Shown: positions 11,650 through 23,519, numbered from the stretch's first letter. The stretch: 64,000 bases of DNA from Alternaria dauci (GCF_042100115.1 NC_091279.1:1488001-1552000); one strand, 5' to 3'. The notes: generated by a model not told the origin, from the sequence alone. Numbers and translations: made by a program.

Positions 11650-14600
11650 GCTTGGATCAAGGCACACCAGCAACACTATAGAAAACTTCGGTTCAATCAG
11701 TGGGAGTTCTTGGATATCGGCGCTAAAATCAAGTGGGCATTGGAGCACGGGTGATAACTCCCCAAGCTAGCGCAGCGAAGGGTATAGTCTCTTTATTCTT
11801 CTGTATCATCTTGTTCACACTGGCGTTATGGCATAGTCACACTGCATCAGTAATGTTTTCTCACGCATCCTCGTCCATGCCCATTACGCTCGGCCTTTAG
11901 TGTCTCATGTATTCTTGCTTATCAACCAGTCACAAAAAGATTTATCATAGCGCTGCATCCCAGGGGCGCATCACTGTATGAATAAAGTAGCACTATGAAG
12001 CAAAAAACGTTTATCCATCCAGTCATTGTCTTCCGTCTTCGCGCTGCTACAGTATCAACAGAACAAAGTGTGGTGGGAAACGACTCACCGCTCAACCTAT
12101 ACGCAGCATCTAGAACGTACGCGACTGGTTCGCTGCCACATGCAAGATGCAAGGCGACTGCGCACTCCATTCACCGCAGCTTTCTGCTCGCAACACCCAC
12201 TCGCTTAGACTTGGGACCAACAGACCAGTAGTTTGAAGTGACAGTGTTGTAATTGCATTAGCTACATGACTAGGCACATGTTCAGTTCTAGCTGGGTTGT
12301 CCATGATCGTAGTGCAAGATAGGAACAGACGTTTTTGAACTACGGCTGACTGCCGCCGATTGCCGACAAACTACGCACTGGCGCAAGTAAGTGGGTAGTG
12401 GAACTGCCTACAGTATGTGCCACGCAGCGCCTATACAAGCTTGCTCGAAGCCGAGGGCTGTAGAGTGGGCCGCCTACTGTTCGGCATGCCGCCCAACACT
12501 TGAGCAGCGAGATCCATGGTGCTATGCTTGGCCCCATTTATCCTGTCAATTGCCTGACCCAAAAGTTGCACATTTCGCAGCTTCCTTACTGAAGCTGGTG
12601 GCAATTCTGCCATCAAGCCCTATCTTGGGCAGAGCTTCTCCGCGGGTCGGTATTGGGTATGTAAGGAGATGCCCATCCCGCGCTTCCGCCGCCGCCAGAT
12701 CGCAGACCGGGTTCCCCAACTACCACCATGTGGGCGTTCTGAAGAGGACGTAAGACGCATCGCTAAGCGGCCAATGGCATCGTCTTTGGGCTGTGATGCC
12801 CAAAATCCAAGGCGGCTTTGCAATCCTCAAATAGGCCAAATGATGCTGTCGCCATGTCCGTGAACAACTGGGGGTACGTAACATGGCCGTCTTGCGTCGC
12901 TAGATGACGTTGAATACGGTGCGACCATGCTGGGAACGTCCAAAGCCTCACTTGTGCGCGCTGTCAGGCTATAGGAGACTTGACACTTGAGCCCCGGGGT
13001 GGGGACATTTCCGTTGATTGGGTAGGATCTGCACTCTGCCAACCGTCGATCTATTTGTCTACGCAGGTCCAGAATTCTGAAATGTTATGACGTACATGCG
13101 CCCACTTTGCGCGACATTTGGCCTTGCCCAGGTGAGGCTTCACGATAGGAAAAGTTGGTCGGTTTCGGCGAGTCACACGGATAGGGGCGCGATGCTGATG
13201 TGGATTCGAGTGGGAGTGAGAATCCGCCGTGGGGTGCCACGCCTTATCACCCATGGAAACCGAGGCTCCGACTCACGATGGACTGGAACTGGCGTGAAGG
13301 AATCGATTGGGCTGAAGGAAGCGTTTCATATCAATGCACCTTGAGTTGCAAGGTATGATACTTGTGTATTTGTCTGCAAAGCGTGGGGAGGACAAGCTGT
13401 TGGTTGACTTCTCGCTGGTAAGCAAGGTCGTGCTTGTCCGCGGCAATGTCACTGCTAGCCCACCACTCGCTGCTGCCTCACGCCCGACCTCCAACCTCAC
13501 ACTCTCGCCTCGACCTTCTCAACGTCCGCATCCAGACACGTGGTACAAAACACTGATATTCGCACGGTCTTCGTTCTCTAGCTACGACACTGTGGTTGTT
13601 TTTTCACGTTGGCCCGCGTTCGCAGACAGCCGCAAAGGGTGCCAGCAGCGCCCATTGCTGTCTGAGCCAACTACATTCGCGCATAGCCCCTGTAAGGAGT
13701 ACTCCCGTACCTCTCGTCAAAATGCCGGTCCTCAGCTTACGACCCCTGGACCGCTCGGTTGAAATCTCCCGAAAGCGGCTTACCATCTCGCCGGGACGCT
13801 CGTTTGATGTTCCTGGAGTACCTGCACGGGGTCGTTCGAGTCAGTTCATGTAGGCCTAGCTGACTGTGGAAAACCTTATGTCTGGCTGATGAGCTGGCCT
13901 GTCTCGGCGGCCAGGCATCTGAGTCGTGCGTACTACGGGCAAATAAAGGCGAAAGAGAGGAATAGAGAACACGAACGCGAATGAAAGCGGGTTATGCAGA
14001 TTTGAGTATTGATGACGATTTGCGAAACTCTTAGGTGGGGGGCGTTAGAGACTCCGCCATATTTGCGCCCAGAACGCCGCATATTGGTGATCACGACAAG
14101 GTGAATGGCTAATGAAAGGCGGTATATGCATACTCCTCACAGCGCGCAGAAACTGCCTTGGAAGAGAAGAAGTCTCCTACTATGGGTCTCCTCAGTCATG
14201 ATAGCCTCCGCGGAGCTGACCACATTCATCATCATACATTCCGATCCCAGCACTGCTCAGATCTCATCCACCCATTTTCCCCTGAGATCTTTGCTGGAGC
14301 ATCGCATATGCAATGTATGTATCCGTTTCCAGACACATGACCATGTATCCCCACTCACACGCTGCGAACCTCTGGTCTGAAACATACGTCAAAGTTACAC
14401 GGCATTAACTACCTCACTAAATTGGGCAGCCTTCCACCCTGGATCGAATCGCAAGTGCCGCCTGCAATATCGTTCTGCAGTGCTCTTCGGAGAATTTCCA
14501 GAACAATGCAGGGCTTGTATGGTGGCGGAATCTTTTTCTGCATACTCGTCACAGCACTCGAACCTTAAGCGCTGTGCCATGGAGGAATATGGGACGGTTC

Positions 14601-17600
14601 TGCAGCGAGCATTGCATCCGTCACGAGTAGGCGACACAGGGACTATGGCGCATGTATTCAGACATCATGCCTCCATCTTTGTCGGTACGTACCGCTCGTA
14701 TAGTTTAATGCATGTCTCACTTTGACAGGCAAGCAATCTTCACTTGTATCCTGTCAAATCATTGGTGCTTAGGCGAGATGAGATGTTTATACGCGAACAT
14801 GGCGGAACTCTTCCTCTTCGAGACCGCCATACATTCGTACGCCTGCTTTGTTCAATGGCTTCATCTCACCGGCCTAGCTCGCAAACCTGCGGCATCTGAA
14901 TGACAAGACGAGGATAGCTTGATCATGGATGTTGATGCATCCTGCAACCAATTCCCTTCCTCGAAGTTGCACAGTCTCGTGGGCGCTTCAACCCTGGCCC
15001 TCGGCTCTCCATACTTTCGTTCAGAGATTATGGCTTCGGACATGTCCGTCCATATGCGTCGTCCCCTGCATTGGAGACGGCGATTTGCTCACCTCACGTT
15101 CTGTGCTTGATTCCGACTATTTGGCATGCCGATATTGTTCTCGTATGTCTTGCTTTTCCCGCCATCACTGTCTCCGCTCCCGAACCTGTTCATCTCTAAT
15201 ACTACCATATAGGGGACGCCTTCCGTAAACCCTAGTTCAGCCTCCCTGCAAGCTCGACTTCATGTGGCAAAAACAAGCGCAGTCGTACAACGCTTGCTAT
15301 CGAGCTCTAATGGACCGTTCGGATACGAGTAAAACATGGGAATATCGGGAGCCAGGGCGCCCTGTCTGCATAAGAAAACGTGTGCATATGTTCACAGCAG
15401 CTATGCGGGAGAGCGTACTGCATGTGGGCGGGGAGCTTCTAGGGAATAACGGGAGCCGGGGCGATATGTTACTTTGAGACAGGCCGGCCGCTGATGCAGG
15501 GAGCCGGCCGAAATGGGACTTTGGTGTATTAGAAGCAGAGCTGTATTATCTCAGCATAGGAGATTTGGGAGGCGAGGTCGGCCTTGGCGAGAACGTAAGT
15601 ATCAGAAGCGTGGGGTTTAGGTGGCTGTGAATCCAATATTGACGATGATGAATAGCTGACTAGTCCAACGTGTGTGGCGCTTTAGTCTCTAACGCTTTGC
15701 GTTCGGTTTCAAGGAACTTGCAGATCAGGAGATGTCAGTCGCCCAGGCCTGGCCCTCAACCTGTCAGTTAATATCCACCAAGTGTCAACGGCAACTTTCA
15801 GATGTGTCATGCTAGGATCGTGGAAGCTGTCATATCGAAACCACCGGAAAAATACATGGCGTTTCCAAGACTTCCGTGCAGTTCTAGCCGACGGGGTGAG
15901 CAAATGCTTTACAGATTGTCTTCACTACCAAACTATCCGGGACTGCTCATGTATCATCATCAGCCCAAAGGTTGTGCCCGAACTTTGACTTGACTGCACC
16001 TGGTTGGAGTCAATACTCCTATTCTCGGTGGCTGATATCGGACGGACAGCTTCATTTCCTTGGTTCGGGGCCAGTGGCCACTCTCCGCTCTTCGATGCTT
16101 CCGCGACACTTTCACGACAGGCTTTAGAAGCAATTGACGTAACATTTCCGGTGCTACAGAAGTTCGAACTTACTCTTCTTTACAGTCATGTTACGGTTGT
16201 CGCGTCGAATGGTGCACACTGATCGTATATGCAGCTCCACAGACAGCCGTGGTAGATCGTTTCGCCACTAGCTTTGAATACAACGAGCACCAGAATTCAA
16301 TTTTGGGGCGTAGTTTCACGACTACATGGCATCTGAGCACCTCGCCATGAACAGCACATCGAGGATCCCACGATACGAGCTTTAAATGCTGTACCACTTC
16401 GCATATAGCACGGCATGGACACATACTACAGCAATGAGAGTAGTAGTAGAACATATGGGAGCCAGAAAGCAGTATAGCGTACAGTGACGCTTGGGGTGAT
16501 GCGTTGCAGCCTGGGCTCACTGCAAGCCAACCAGTGCCTAGATCCTTTCTTACTAGCTGGAAAGTACGGTAAACCTCAAAGACAGGATTATTGGTGCAAG
16601 TAGCGAGCAATTCCGTTTCACGGCTGATCGGCTGTGGTGTGCACAACAATGACGACACCATACATGTACCTGTACATGCATGCAACACAGCAGGCATACT
16701 CTTGCAAGCAAACTTCGTGTATGTACAAGTATCAAGGTATCTCATCCATCTGCTATTACATACAAAGTACTAAACCGATTCCAGTAAGCTACAGTAGGTA
16801 CACCGTTTGCTGTCCTGTATGCTCAAGTCGAGACCGTGCGCCACATACTTGCCTTGAGCATGTCGTTAAGGTTTGGCTAATGCGACTACCCCCAGCCCTG
16901 AACCAAGATACGTGAGAGAGAGTAAATCATAATGAGATACGTGGCTCATCGGTGATGCCGATGTAAGTTGGAGCACTCGAAGATCATCTCAAGTTGCATG
17001 TCCAAGGTACTGGGGTGATTGTGCGCCCTCCAATTGACTTGTAACACACTTGCTGCCTGATCATCTGACGAGACAGCTGTCATGTTCAAATGCTCAAGAT
17101 CTCCCCCAGAAGACGATCCCCGAGTACTTGGTAGCTGTCAGATGTCGCGCATTCCCATGGTACCCGCAAAACTAGTGGGTAATCGGCGCTTCGCCACATC
17201 ATCCCACCTATACAAGCACATGCCCCCAGCCGGACGGCAAATTAGCCTTGGTTCAGCTTCAATTGCACCCATGTACAGGCACATTTGGTAAACTTAAAAC
17301 TAGCCTCGTAGTTTGTTGATCCATACGGCGGTGAGGAGGCAGGTTCATGGTGTGGTGGGGTCCACTCCCATTTAGGAAGTTGGTGGGTGGAGGTGTGGAT
17401 GATAATTGCTTTTGCCCCATCTCTCGCCTCGGTCCCGTCCCAACGTTGGTACATACTAGCGAAGGCATCCTTGAAAAGCCAGGCGCTTGGGAATATCATT
17501 GAGGCGAAGAGCGACTCGGTGGTTTTCTCACCGCTGGTTTTATATGCGAAGTTTGCAGCGCGCATTCTGTTGGTTGAGGGGGGGGTTGGAGATTTGGGAA

Positions 17601-18186
17601 GGAAGCTGATGCCCCTCGTTTTTTTGAGATTGAGCGACATTGGAGTTCTGCCTTTCAGCGTTTTGGAGGGGCGAGGTTGCCTCAATGTGGCTTCGACACT
17701 TGATTGGAAGATGGTACATTTGCCGAAGTCATGTTAGCGTGTAGTTTTCGTAAGCATTCATGTCGATAGCAGGTTCTGATTGGACTGAAAGCCAAATTAT
17801 TGATGCAAGCAGAGTTCCTTTTACCCATGGACATGTGTGTAATTGGAAATTATCGTGACGCAGATCTCTTCATTGAGCGCATGTGTTACTTTCCAGCACT
17901 TTCAAACTGCGCGATGTCGACCACCTTAAGCAAATTCGGACTTTCCTTTAGGAAGGAAAGAACAACAAGGGTATCAATATGCTCCGATATATATCGGACC
18001 CCTCTCGTTCCTGTGAATGTTGAGTGCGGTCACTCGTGGAGATGCTGTAGCGCTGCAGTTGGTTCCAATATTCTTTTCTCTCTTTCAACAGGGGCGTTGC
18101 AGCTTCTTCTAGTGTCATCAGCCACGAAGACTCCCAGCTCCTAACACTATTACTCAATGGTTCGAATTTCTTCTATTCATTCACTC
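11650..18186. other. Gene-poor stretch between the zinc-finger gene and the proline racemase gene
   Basis: About 6.5 kb contains only short ORFs. The longest, on the minus strand at 16191-16745 (184 aa, Cys-rich) and 17242-17685 (147 aa), have no recognisable family features. A GC-rich inverted repeat (15482-15488 with 15503-15509) and three copies of a GGGAGCC-based motif (15346-15510) are the only structure noticed. No transposon coding sequence and no tRNA-like B box were found. Confidence 0.4.
15346..15510. repeat. Three dispersed copies of a GGGAGCC motif plus a GC-rich inverted repeat
   Basis: GGGAGCCAGGGCG (15346-15358) and GGGAGCCGGGGCG (15451-15463) differ at one base, and GGGAGCCGGCCG follows at 15499-15510. 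GGCCGGC at 15482-15488 pairs with GCCGGCC at 15503-15509. The function is unknown and chance is possible. Confidence 0.35.
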
Positions 18187-19251
18187 TCAATACTCATCCA
18201 TCCCCCAAACATCTCCAACTCTAAACCCGACCTGAAAAGGATCATCGTTATCGACCAAGACCTGCCTATACCCTGTTATCCATCCCCTTCCCTTCACCCT
18301 TGGTAATATCGCTTCGTACTCTCCAACCTTGGTCGTACCCAGTATGCTACACTGGAACTCTGTACCAATTATGCTCTTATGCACAAACTTTTCCCCAACC
18401 TTCAACAGCCCCTTCTTGTGCAACACGGCCATCCTCGCCGAAGTGCCCGTACCACAAGGACTACGGTCAAACCTGCCTGGGGAAACAACAACGGTATTGA
18501 TGGCACTCTTGGTCCCATCTCCCTCCTCGACTAGTGGCCCTGTCCATCCGAAAATGCTAACTCCCTTGATGCCCTTATTGAGCGGATGAACCGGTGTATA
18601 AGCCTTCTGAACCGCCTTCATAATCTTCTGTCCCAACTCCACCAATTCCCTACCGTACTTGTGCTCGATAGCCAGGCCGAGCGACTCAGCATCCACGAGC
18701 ACAAAGTACATACCGCCCCACACGATATCCACTTCCACTTCAACATCAGGGAAACCAGGTACAGAGACTTTGTAGCCAAGTTCGTAAACGAAAGAAGGTA
18801 CATTGTCAAACTCAACAGTCTTGCACTTTCCTCCTTCACACTCAGCTCTCACGCGCACCAGCCCCGCCGCCGTCTCTAAAACGACATTCGTAACCGGTTC
18901 CTTCATCTCCAGCCTGCCACTCTCGAGCAACACTGTCGTTACGCAGATGGTGTTGCTACCGCTCATGGTAGCATACTCGTCGCTCTCCAAGATGATGAAT
19001 CCAGCGTCGGCGGAGGGGTCGCATGGCGATAGGAGGATGTTCATGCATTGGGAAACGCGGCCACGAGGCTCCTGCATGAGCATTTGGCGGTAGTGGTCGG
19101 CATTGTCGCGGAAATGACATAGTTTGGCGTACATGGTGGGCAGATGGGTAGGGTCGGGGATGCCAGAGGTTACCACGTCGCCAATTTCGCCTTCGGCGTG
19201 GACTGTTGTTATGCAGATCATGGGAGAGACATTTTCCTTGAAGGCGACCAT
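18187..19251 (-). CDS. Proline racemase superfamily enzyme (hydroxyproline epimerase or dehydratase type)
   Basis: Single exon, 354 aa, start MVAFKEN. Fold hallmarks are an N-terminal TVHAEGEIGDVV segment, an MSGSN motif at residues 96-100 and a DRSPCGTGT motif around Cys266. In this family two opposed residues act as acid and base. Here the first position is Ser97 where true proline racemases have Cys, while the second is the usual Cys. In characterised members, replacement of one catalytic Cys is associated with 4-hydroxyproline 2-epimerase or 3-hydroxyproline dehydratase activity rather than proline racemisation, so the likely substrate is a hydroxyproline. That is family knowledge plus inference. 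No signal peptide is visible, so it is probably cytosolic. The frame extends 108 codons further upstream, but that part is low-complexity and is rejected. A TATTTAAA-like box lies about 120 bases upstream of the ATG. Confidence 0.88.
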   Translation of the reverse strand: MVAFKENVSPMICITTVHAEGEIGDVVTSGIPDPTHLPTMYAKLCHFRDNADHYRQMLMQEPRGRVSQCMNILLSPCDPSADAGFIILESDEYATMSGSNTICVTTVLLESGRLEMKEPVTNVVLETAAGLVRVRAECEGGKCKTVEFDNVPSFVYELGYKVSVPGFPDVEVEVDIVWGGMYFVLVDAESLGLAIEHKYGRELVELGQKIMKAVQKAYTPVHPLNKGIKGVSIFGWTGPLVEEGDGTKSAINTVVVSPGRFDRSPCGTGTSARMAVLHKKGLLKVGEKFVHKSIIGTEFQCSILGTTKVGEYEAILPRVKGRGWITGYRQVLVDNDDPFQVGFRVGDVWGMDEY

Positions 19252-19981
19252 GATGATAGCAATGGTAGGGTATGTAGGTGGAGGAGGTGAGGGAGGGGAG
19301 AGACTGGCTTTACTATAGAAGGTCAGTGCACTGATGGGCACGTTGTACTGCAATTTCCAGTATGGCTTATTTAAATGCTTACTTTGGGTAGGACCGAACG
19401 AAGTGCCATGTGGCCGAGTTCCAAAGGCTAGGGCTTGATAATGACTTTTCGTACAGATGTCTCTGCGTTGACACTTCTTTTCTTGCTCCACAGATGGAAC
19501 ATGTCTACACTTGTGATGTCGTATGGTACCAAATCGCCTCATGCATGTAATGAAAAGGGCGCGGACTAAGGCCAAGTGGCACGAACCAGACCCCGCTCTG
19601 TACGATGAGGGGTCAATGTTACCAACGTGTCCAAATAGAGCGGTGTGTCTGATATTATATTGCGATTTGCAACTTGGTTGTGTAAAGACGAAGGCTTCAA
19701 ACCAGCCACATTAGATTAATATTCCGGGAAGCAATTCTTCAGCCCCTGTGCTCTCTTGTATTAAAACCAAGGACTTTCGTCCTCAAAGCAAGACCCATGT
19801 ACTCAAACTTTAGATGCAACGAGGGCAAAGAAGGACATGTGCACGCAGCATCGTTCCGTCTGAATAGCCAATGAGACCGGCCTGCGATCACACAAGCATA
19901 TAACTCCTAACCCCCAAAACTTTTCGTAACAGCGTTTCAATATCTTCTTGGCTTGCAATGTGCTTGAGAAGGAAGGAACAC
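19252..19981. other. Intergenic: promoter of the racemase-family gene and 3' flank of ERG3
   Basis: About 730 bases. The only motif noticed is an AT-rich TTATTTAAATG stretch near 19369-19380, a TATA-like candidate for the minus-strand gene. I see no further gene. Confidence 0.5.
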
Positions 19982-21090
19982 CTAGCGGACCTTCTTCGTC
20001 TCAGACGCATATGTGCGGTCGTTCTCATCGCCCTCAACTTCCTGCACCATCTTGTCAACGGCTTCGGCCTGCTTCTTCCACTCGCTTTGGCACATCTTGA
20101 GCTCCTTTTGAAACAGCTCGTCGTTTGGCTTCCTATAACTTCCTCCCAGGCGGTCCCAGAGGGTAGTGTACTGCCCGTAGTTGTAGTTGAAGTATAGGTG
20201 GTGCATGGTGTGGCAGGCGGCGCCGTTGATAATGGGAGAGTTGTGCGCGTATTCGCCGTCGTGGATCAGGACAGTCCAGATGTTGACGAAGACGAAGAGG
20301 AAGACATAGGCGAACTTGGACAGGGGAAACAGGAAGGGGAAGATGTGGTAGGGCAGGCCCTGGGCGTAGCCGTCGGCGGGGTGGAAGGCGTGCGAGGCGA
20401 AGGGAGTGGGCATGATCCACTTGTGGTGCGGCTTGTGGACGTACTTGTAGACGCGGGGGTGGTGCAGACCACGGTGGATCCAGTAGATTGCCGAGTCGGT
20501 GAAGAGGAAGAAGAGGGGGAACTGCAGATAGTTGTACCAGAGCCCTGGGCCCTGGTCGACGGTATCGTACAGCTTGGAGTATCCGCGGACCTCGAGCAGG
20601 AACCAGGGCACGGTGAAGATGGCCATGATGGGGAAGGCAATGTTGGCCTGTTTCATCTCGAGCTTGATCTGGTTTTTGAGGTATCGCGGGTGGTTGAAGG
20701 TGGACTTGTCGAAGACGAGGTAGTACGAGGCGCCAGCGAAGACATAGTATACGAGTACGCCAAAAAGCCTACAAAAAAGTGTTAGGAGAATTTAGCCTAT
20801 GCGTCTGGGGGTAGCGCATACCATGTGATGAGGTACAATGACAGGGCCTGTCGTCGCCAGTCGTCACGCGTCCATTGGCTCATGTAGGCGTACTTGGAGG
20901 GCTCGATGGAGAAGAACTGCGTCGAGGGCTCGTACTGCCAAGTCGCATGAGGCACGGCGAACCCGGTGGGCTCCTCTCTGATGCTGGAGACGGTCGCATT
21001 GCCGGCAAAAGACGATGTAGAGGCAGGAAGGAGAGTGGCGTAGAGAGGGTCGAAGAGGAACGTATCTGCCAATTCGAGGACGACGTCCAT
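19982..21090 (-). CDS. ERG3: Delta(7)-sterol C5(6)-desaturase
   Basis: Two exons: 20822-21090 and 19982-20768, with a 53-nt intron (20769-20821) splitting a Trp codon; 351 aa, normal for fungal Erg3. It introduces the C5-C6 double bond late in ergosterol synthesis in the endoplasmic reticulum, using a di-iron centre and cytochrome b5. The three histidine boxes of the fatty-acid-hydroxylase superfamily are intact: HRGLHH (188-193), HKPHH (201-205) and HTMHH (276-280). Hydrophobic segments flank them, for example LFGVLVYYVF just after the splice site. The start MDVVLELADTFLFDP is typical of fungal Erg3. The tail is charged and ends in a basic TKKVR, which may act as an ER-retention-like signal (inference). 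A CACGTG E-box lies 390 bases upstream of the ATG. Confidence 0.95.
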
Positions 21091-21818
21091 GGCCGCTGTG
21101 GCTGGGGTGAGGGGATGCCTCGGCGATCGGTGGATTCAGGTACGGGAGGGCTGCGATTCGTGGTGTTTTGGACGAGCAGCAGCAGGCGCACACAGTGGAG
21201 AAACGAGTTACTGTGTCGCACCAAGGCAGAAAGGCAACAAGAGCGATGCAAAAAGCAATGCGAACAAACGAGTGTGGAGAGGCGAATGCCCTCGGTCAAG
21301 TAGGTAGCAATAACAACGGGACGCAGAGCTGTATCGGCAATGACTTTTTCAGCGCGCCGAGTACGAGCGTGCCTGAGCTTGAGGCACGCCAGCAGCCAGG
21401 GTCCATCTTACCTGCATTGGCTGCTCGACTTGCTGCCTCTGTGCCAATCAACAGTCGTGGTCCAGCGCCGGGAGAGCCTCACGTGATTTCGCATCACAAT
21501 TCGCGCGACGGAAATGATGCATCCGCCCACTCCGAAGTGGACTGACAGCCCTATGGGGGGCCCCCTTATCAGATCTTCTCATCCGATGCTCGGAGCATGC
21601 TCGGATGGCGACAGGACGGCCAACACGCCACTGTTGCGCTTACCAACCGTGATTGCGCGTTTTGTGCCGTGGCTTTGTTTGGAATTGCTAGTTGCAGTGG
21701 TAAGAAGCTGGTCATTTCAAGCTTGGAGGCACATGAGCTCTCCGTCTCGGCCATCAAATCAGAGTCCCTTCTGTACGACGTGAACAGCTGATGGTCATTC
21801 ATTCTCTCGACTACAGCA
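21091..21818. other. Intergenic: ERG3 promoter region and DRG1 3' flank
   Basis: About 730 bases. CACGTG at 21480-21485 is a perfect E-box palindrome. No other element is convincing. The minus-strand ORF overlapping the 3' end of DRG1 (21569-21850) has no protein character. Confidence 0.45.
21480..21485. promoter_or_regulatory. E-box (CACGTG) upstream of ERG3
   Basis: A perfect CACGTG lies 390 bases upstream of the ERG3 start. Basic helix-loop-helix factors, including SREBP-type sterol regulators, recognise E-box-like sites in fungal ERG promoters. A single hexamer is weak evidence. Confidence 0.25.
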
Positions 21819-23207
21819 TTACTTTGCCACAATGCTGACAACATCCTCATCGCTCACTACGTGTCCAAGTCCGACCTTCTGCGGCACATGCCTAGCACTC
21901 GCGCCCCACACCAAAGCATGTTTGAACGTCTCCTTTAGCGTCCGGTGCACCTGGTCGCAAACGTCTTCAATCGTGCTTCCGTGCCGCACAATCAGCGCCT
22001 CTGAGAAGTCCGGGTCATTGCCCTTCCTCTTCGTGTACACCCTGATCAACCCCAATTCCTCCCAACACCTGTCCACAACGTCCTGAATACCGAGGTCGAG
22101 CTCACAGCTCATGACGACCGTGTGTGGCTCCCTTGCCAGTTCGTCCAGATGCGGTAGACCGATGCTATCGATCTTGTTGTACACGTAGAGGCACTTGATG
22201 TATTTTCGGTGGTCCTTCATGATGACATCGATGAAGTCGTCAACTGTCGCGTTTTCGTCTCGGACGAGCACTTCGCAGTTTAGCATCTTGTAGTCTTTGA
22301 GGATGTTGTAGACCATCTTCTCGTCGAGATGCTTGGGTGGAACCTGGAAGTTGATCTTCATGCCACCAGCCTTCTTAGGCTTGAGGTAGATGTTTCTGCG
22401 TGACGGTCAACATTTTGCGACGCCATACAGCGAGTCAACATGAACTTACGGTGGTTCACGGTTCAGCCGGATACCCACAGCTTCCAGCTCTGCTTCTAGC
22501 AACCGCCTCTGCTCCGCCTTTTTCGTGGCATCAAGAATCATGCAGATGAGATCACTAGTTTTCGCTGCACTAATGACCTGCCTTCCTCGTCCCTTACCCT
22601 CCGCAGCACCCTCAATGATACCCGGTAGATCCAGCACTTGAATCTCGGCGCCGCCATACTCCAGGACACCAGGAATTGCTGTAAGAGTGGTGAAGGCGTA
22701 CGACGCGGCTTCTGACTTTGTTTTTGTGACTCTGGAGAGAAAAGTAGACTTTCCTACCGAAGGAAAGCCGACCAGTGCTATACGTGCATCTCCAGACTTT
22801 GATACGTCGAATCCGCTTCCTCCGCCACCACCTGCACCTGCTGCGGGCTCAAGGAGTTGTGCGCGAAGACGGGCGAGCTTTCTGCATTGAAATTAGCGCC
22901 AAAAGCTTTATAAATAATGACAGGTTTAGTACCCTTTCAGTAGACCGAGATGGTATTCTGGACTTCAACATTAGCACGTGATATCGAATGCACCCATTAC
23001 CACCGAACAATAGAGTCAGATCTGCGTAGACATACCCGTAGCCTTATTCTCTGTGAAAAGTTAGCTTGATTTCACGCAATAACTGTACTGCCGACTCACT
23101 CTGCGTCCTCCTCATCTCATCCTCAATCCTGGCGGGGCGTTAGCGCAAGGCCACATCAAAACTTCGGCGCTATCCCACTCTTTGATCTTCTCTGTAATGT
23201 TCACCAT
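21819..23207 (-). CDS. RBG1: Developmentally regulated GTP-binding protein (DRG1/Rbg1 family)
   Basis: Six exons in coding order: 23179-23207, 23100-23128, 23036-23050, 22933-22957, 22450-22881 and 21819-22395; 368 aa, matching human DRG1 and yeast Rbg1. The first four exons are only 29, 29, 15 and 25 nt, yet every junction restores the conserved N-terminus [20 protein letters not shown] and then GLLKGKLARL. GTPase motifs are G1 GFPSVGKS (71-78), the FTTLT segment (96-100), G3 DLPG (117-120) and G4 NKID (250-253). A C-terminal TGS domain covers about residues 290-368. A glycine run precedes the G domain. The family binds translating ribosomes with a Tma46/DFRP1 partner and helps relieve stalling. 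It shares a 312-bp divergent promoter with the acyltransferase gene. Confidence 0.93.
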
Positions 23208-23519
23208 CTTGGCGGTTTATTCGCACTCTTTGCACTCGGATAGAGAGGGACTGGGGTGAGGATACGGTATCGCACTTCGTGGCGGCTGTAGTCCAGCAAT
23301 ATCACGATGGTAAAGGTTTGGTGTTGCGGCGCCCGCAGTCCAGCGCTATCACTCTTCCAGCCTAGCGCACACGCAAGATGCAGTGCGTCATCCAGAATGC
23401 CATCAGCATTTCGCGCCACGCTTGTTTGTTTTGTGATTCCAAGTGCTAAATACCTTTTCTTTCTTTCCCATGTCGTCTGTTTCTTGCTTGTGTGCTGCTT
23501 TTCATTCCTTACTGCAAGC
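23208..23519. promoter_or_regulatory. Divergent promoter between DRG1 and the acyltransferase gene
   Basis: This 312-base interval separates the two start codons on opposite strands. If the acyltransferase instead started at the upstream ATG 23307, only 99 bases would remain, which argues for the later start. No clear TATA box was seen. Confidence 0.5.

Noticed and set aside
16191..16745. 184-codon Cys-rich ORF as a possible secreted effector
   Set aside because: It has no signal peptide at its start, its Cys spacing is irregular and both strands are open in several frames.
1..18186. RIP-degraded transposon block
   Set aside because: Composition is near 50% GC with abundant CpA and TpG, and no transposase, reverse transcriptase or long terminal repeat was recognised by eye.
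18187..19575. Upstream 108-codon extension of the racemase-family protein
   Set aside because: It precedes a good family N-terminus (MVAFKEN), is low in complexity and shows no targeting signal.
20198..20785. 195-codon acidic ORF on the plus strand
   Set aside because: It is the antisense shadow of ERG3. Its Val/Gly/Glu bias follows from the codons of the real gene.
23307..23519. 71-codon N-terminal extension of the acyltransferase
   Set aside because: It would leave only 99 bases of divergent promoter with DRG1, and its Cys/Phe-rich sequence looks like unspliced leader. It cannot be fully excluded.
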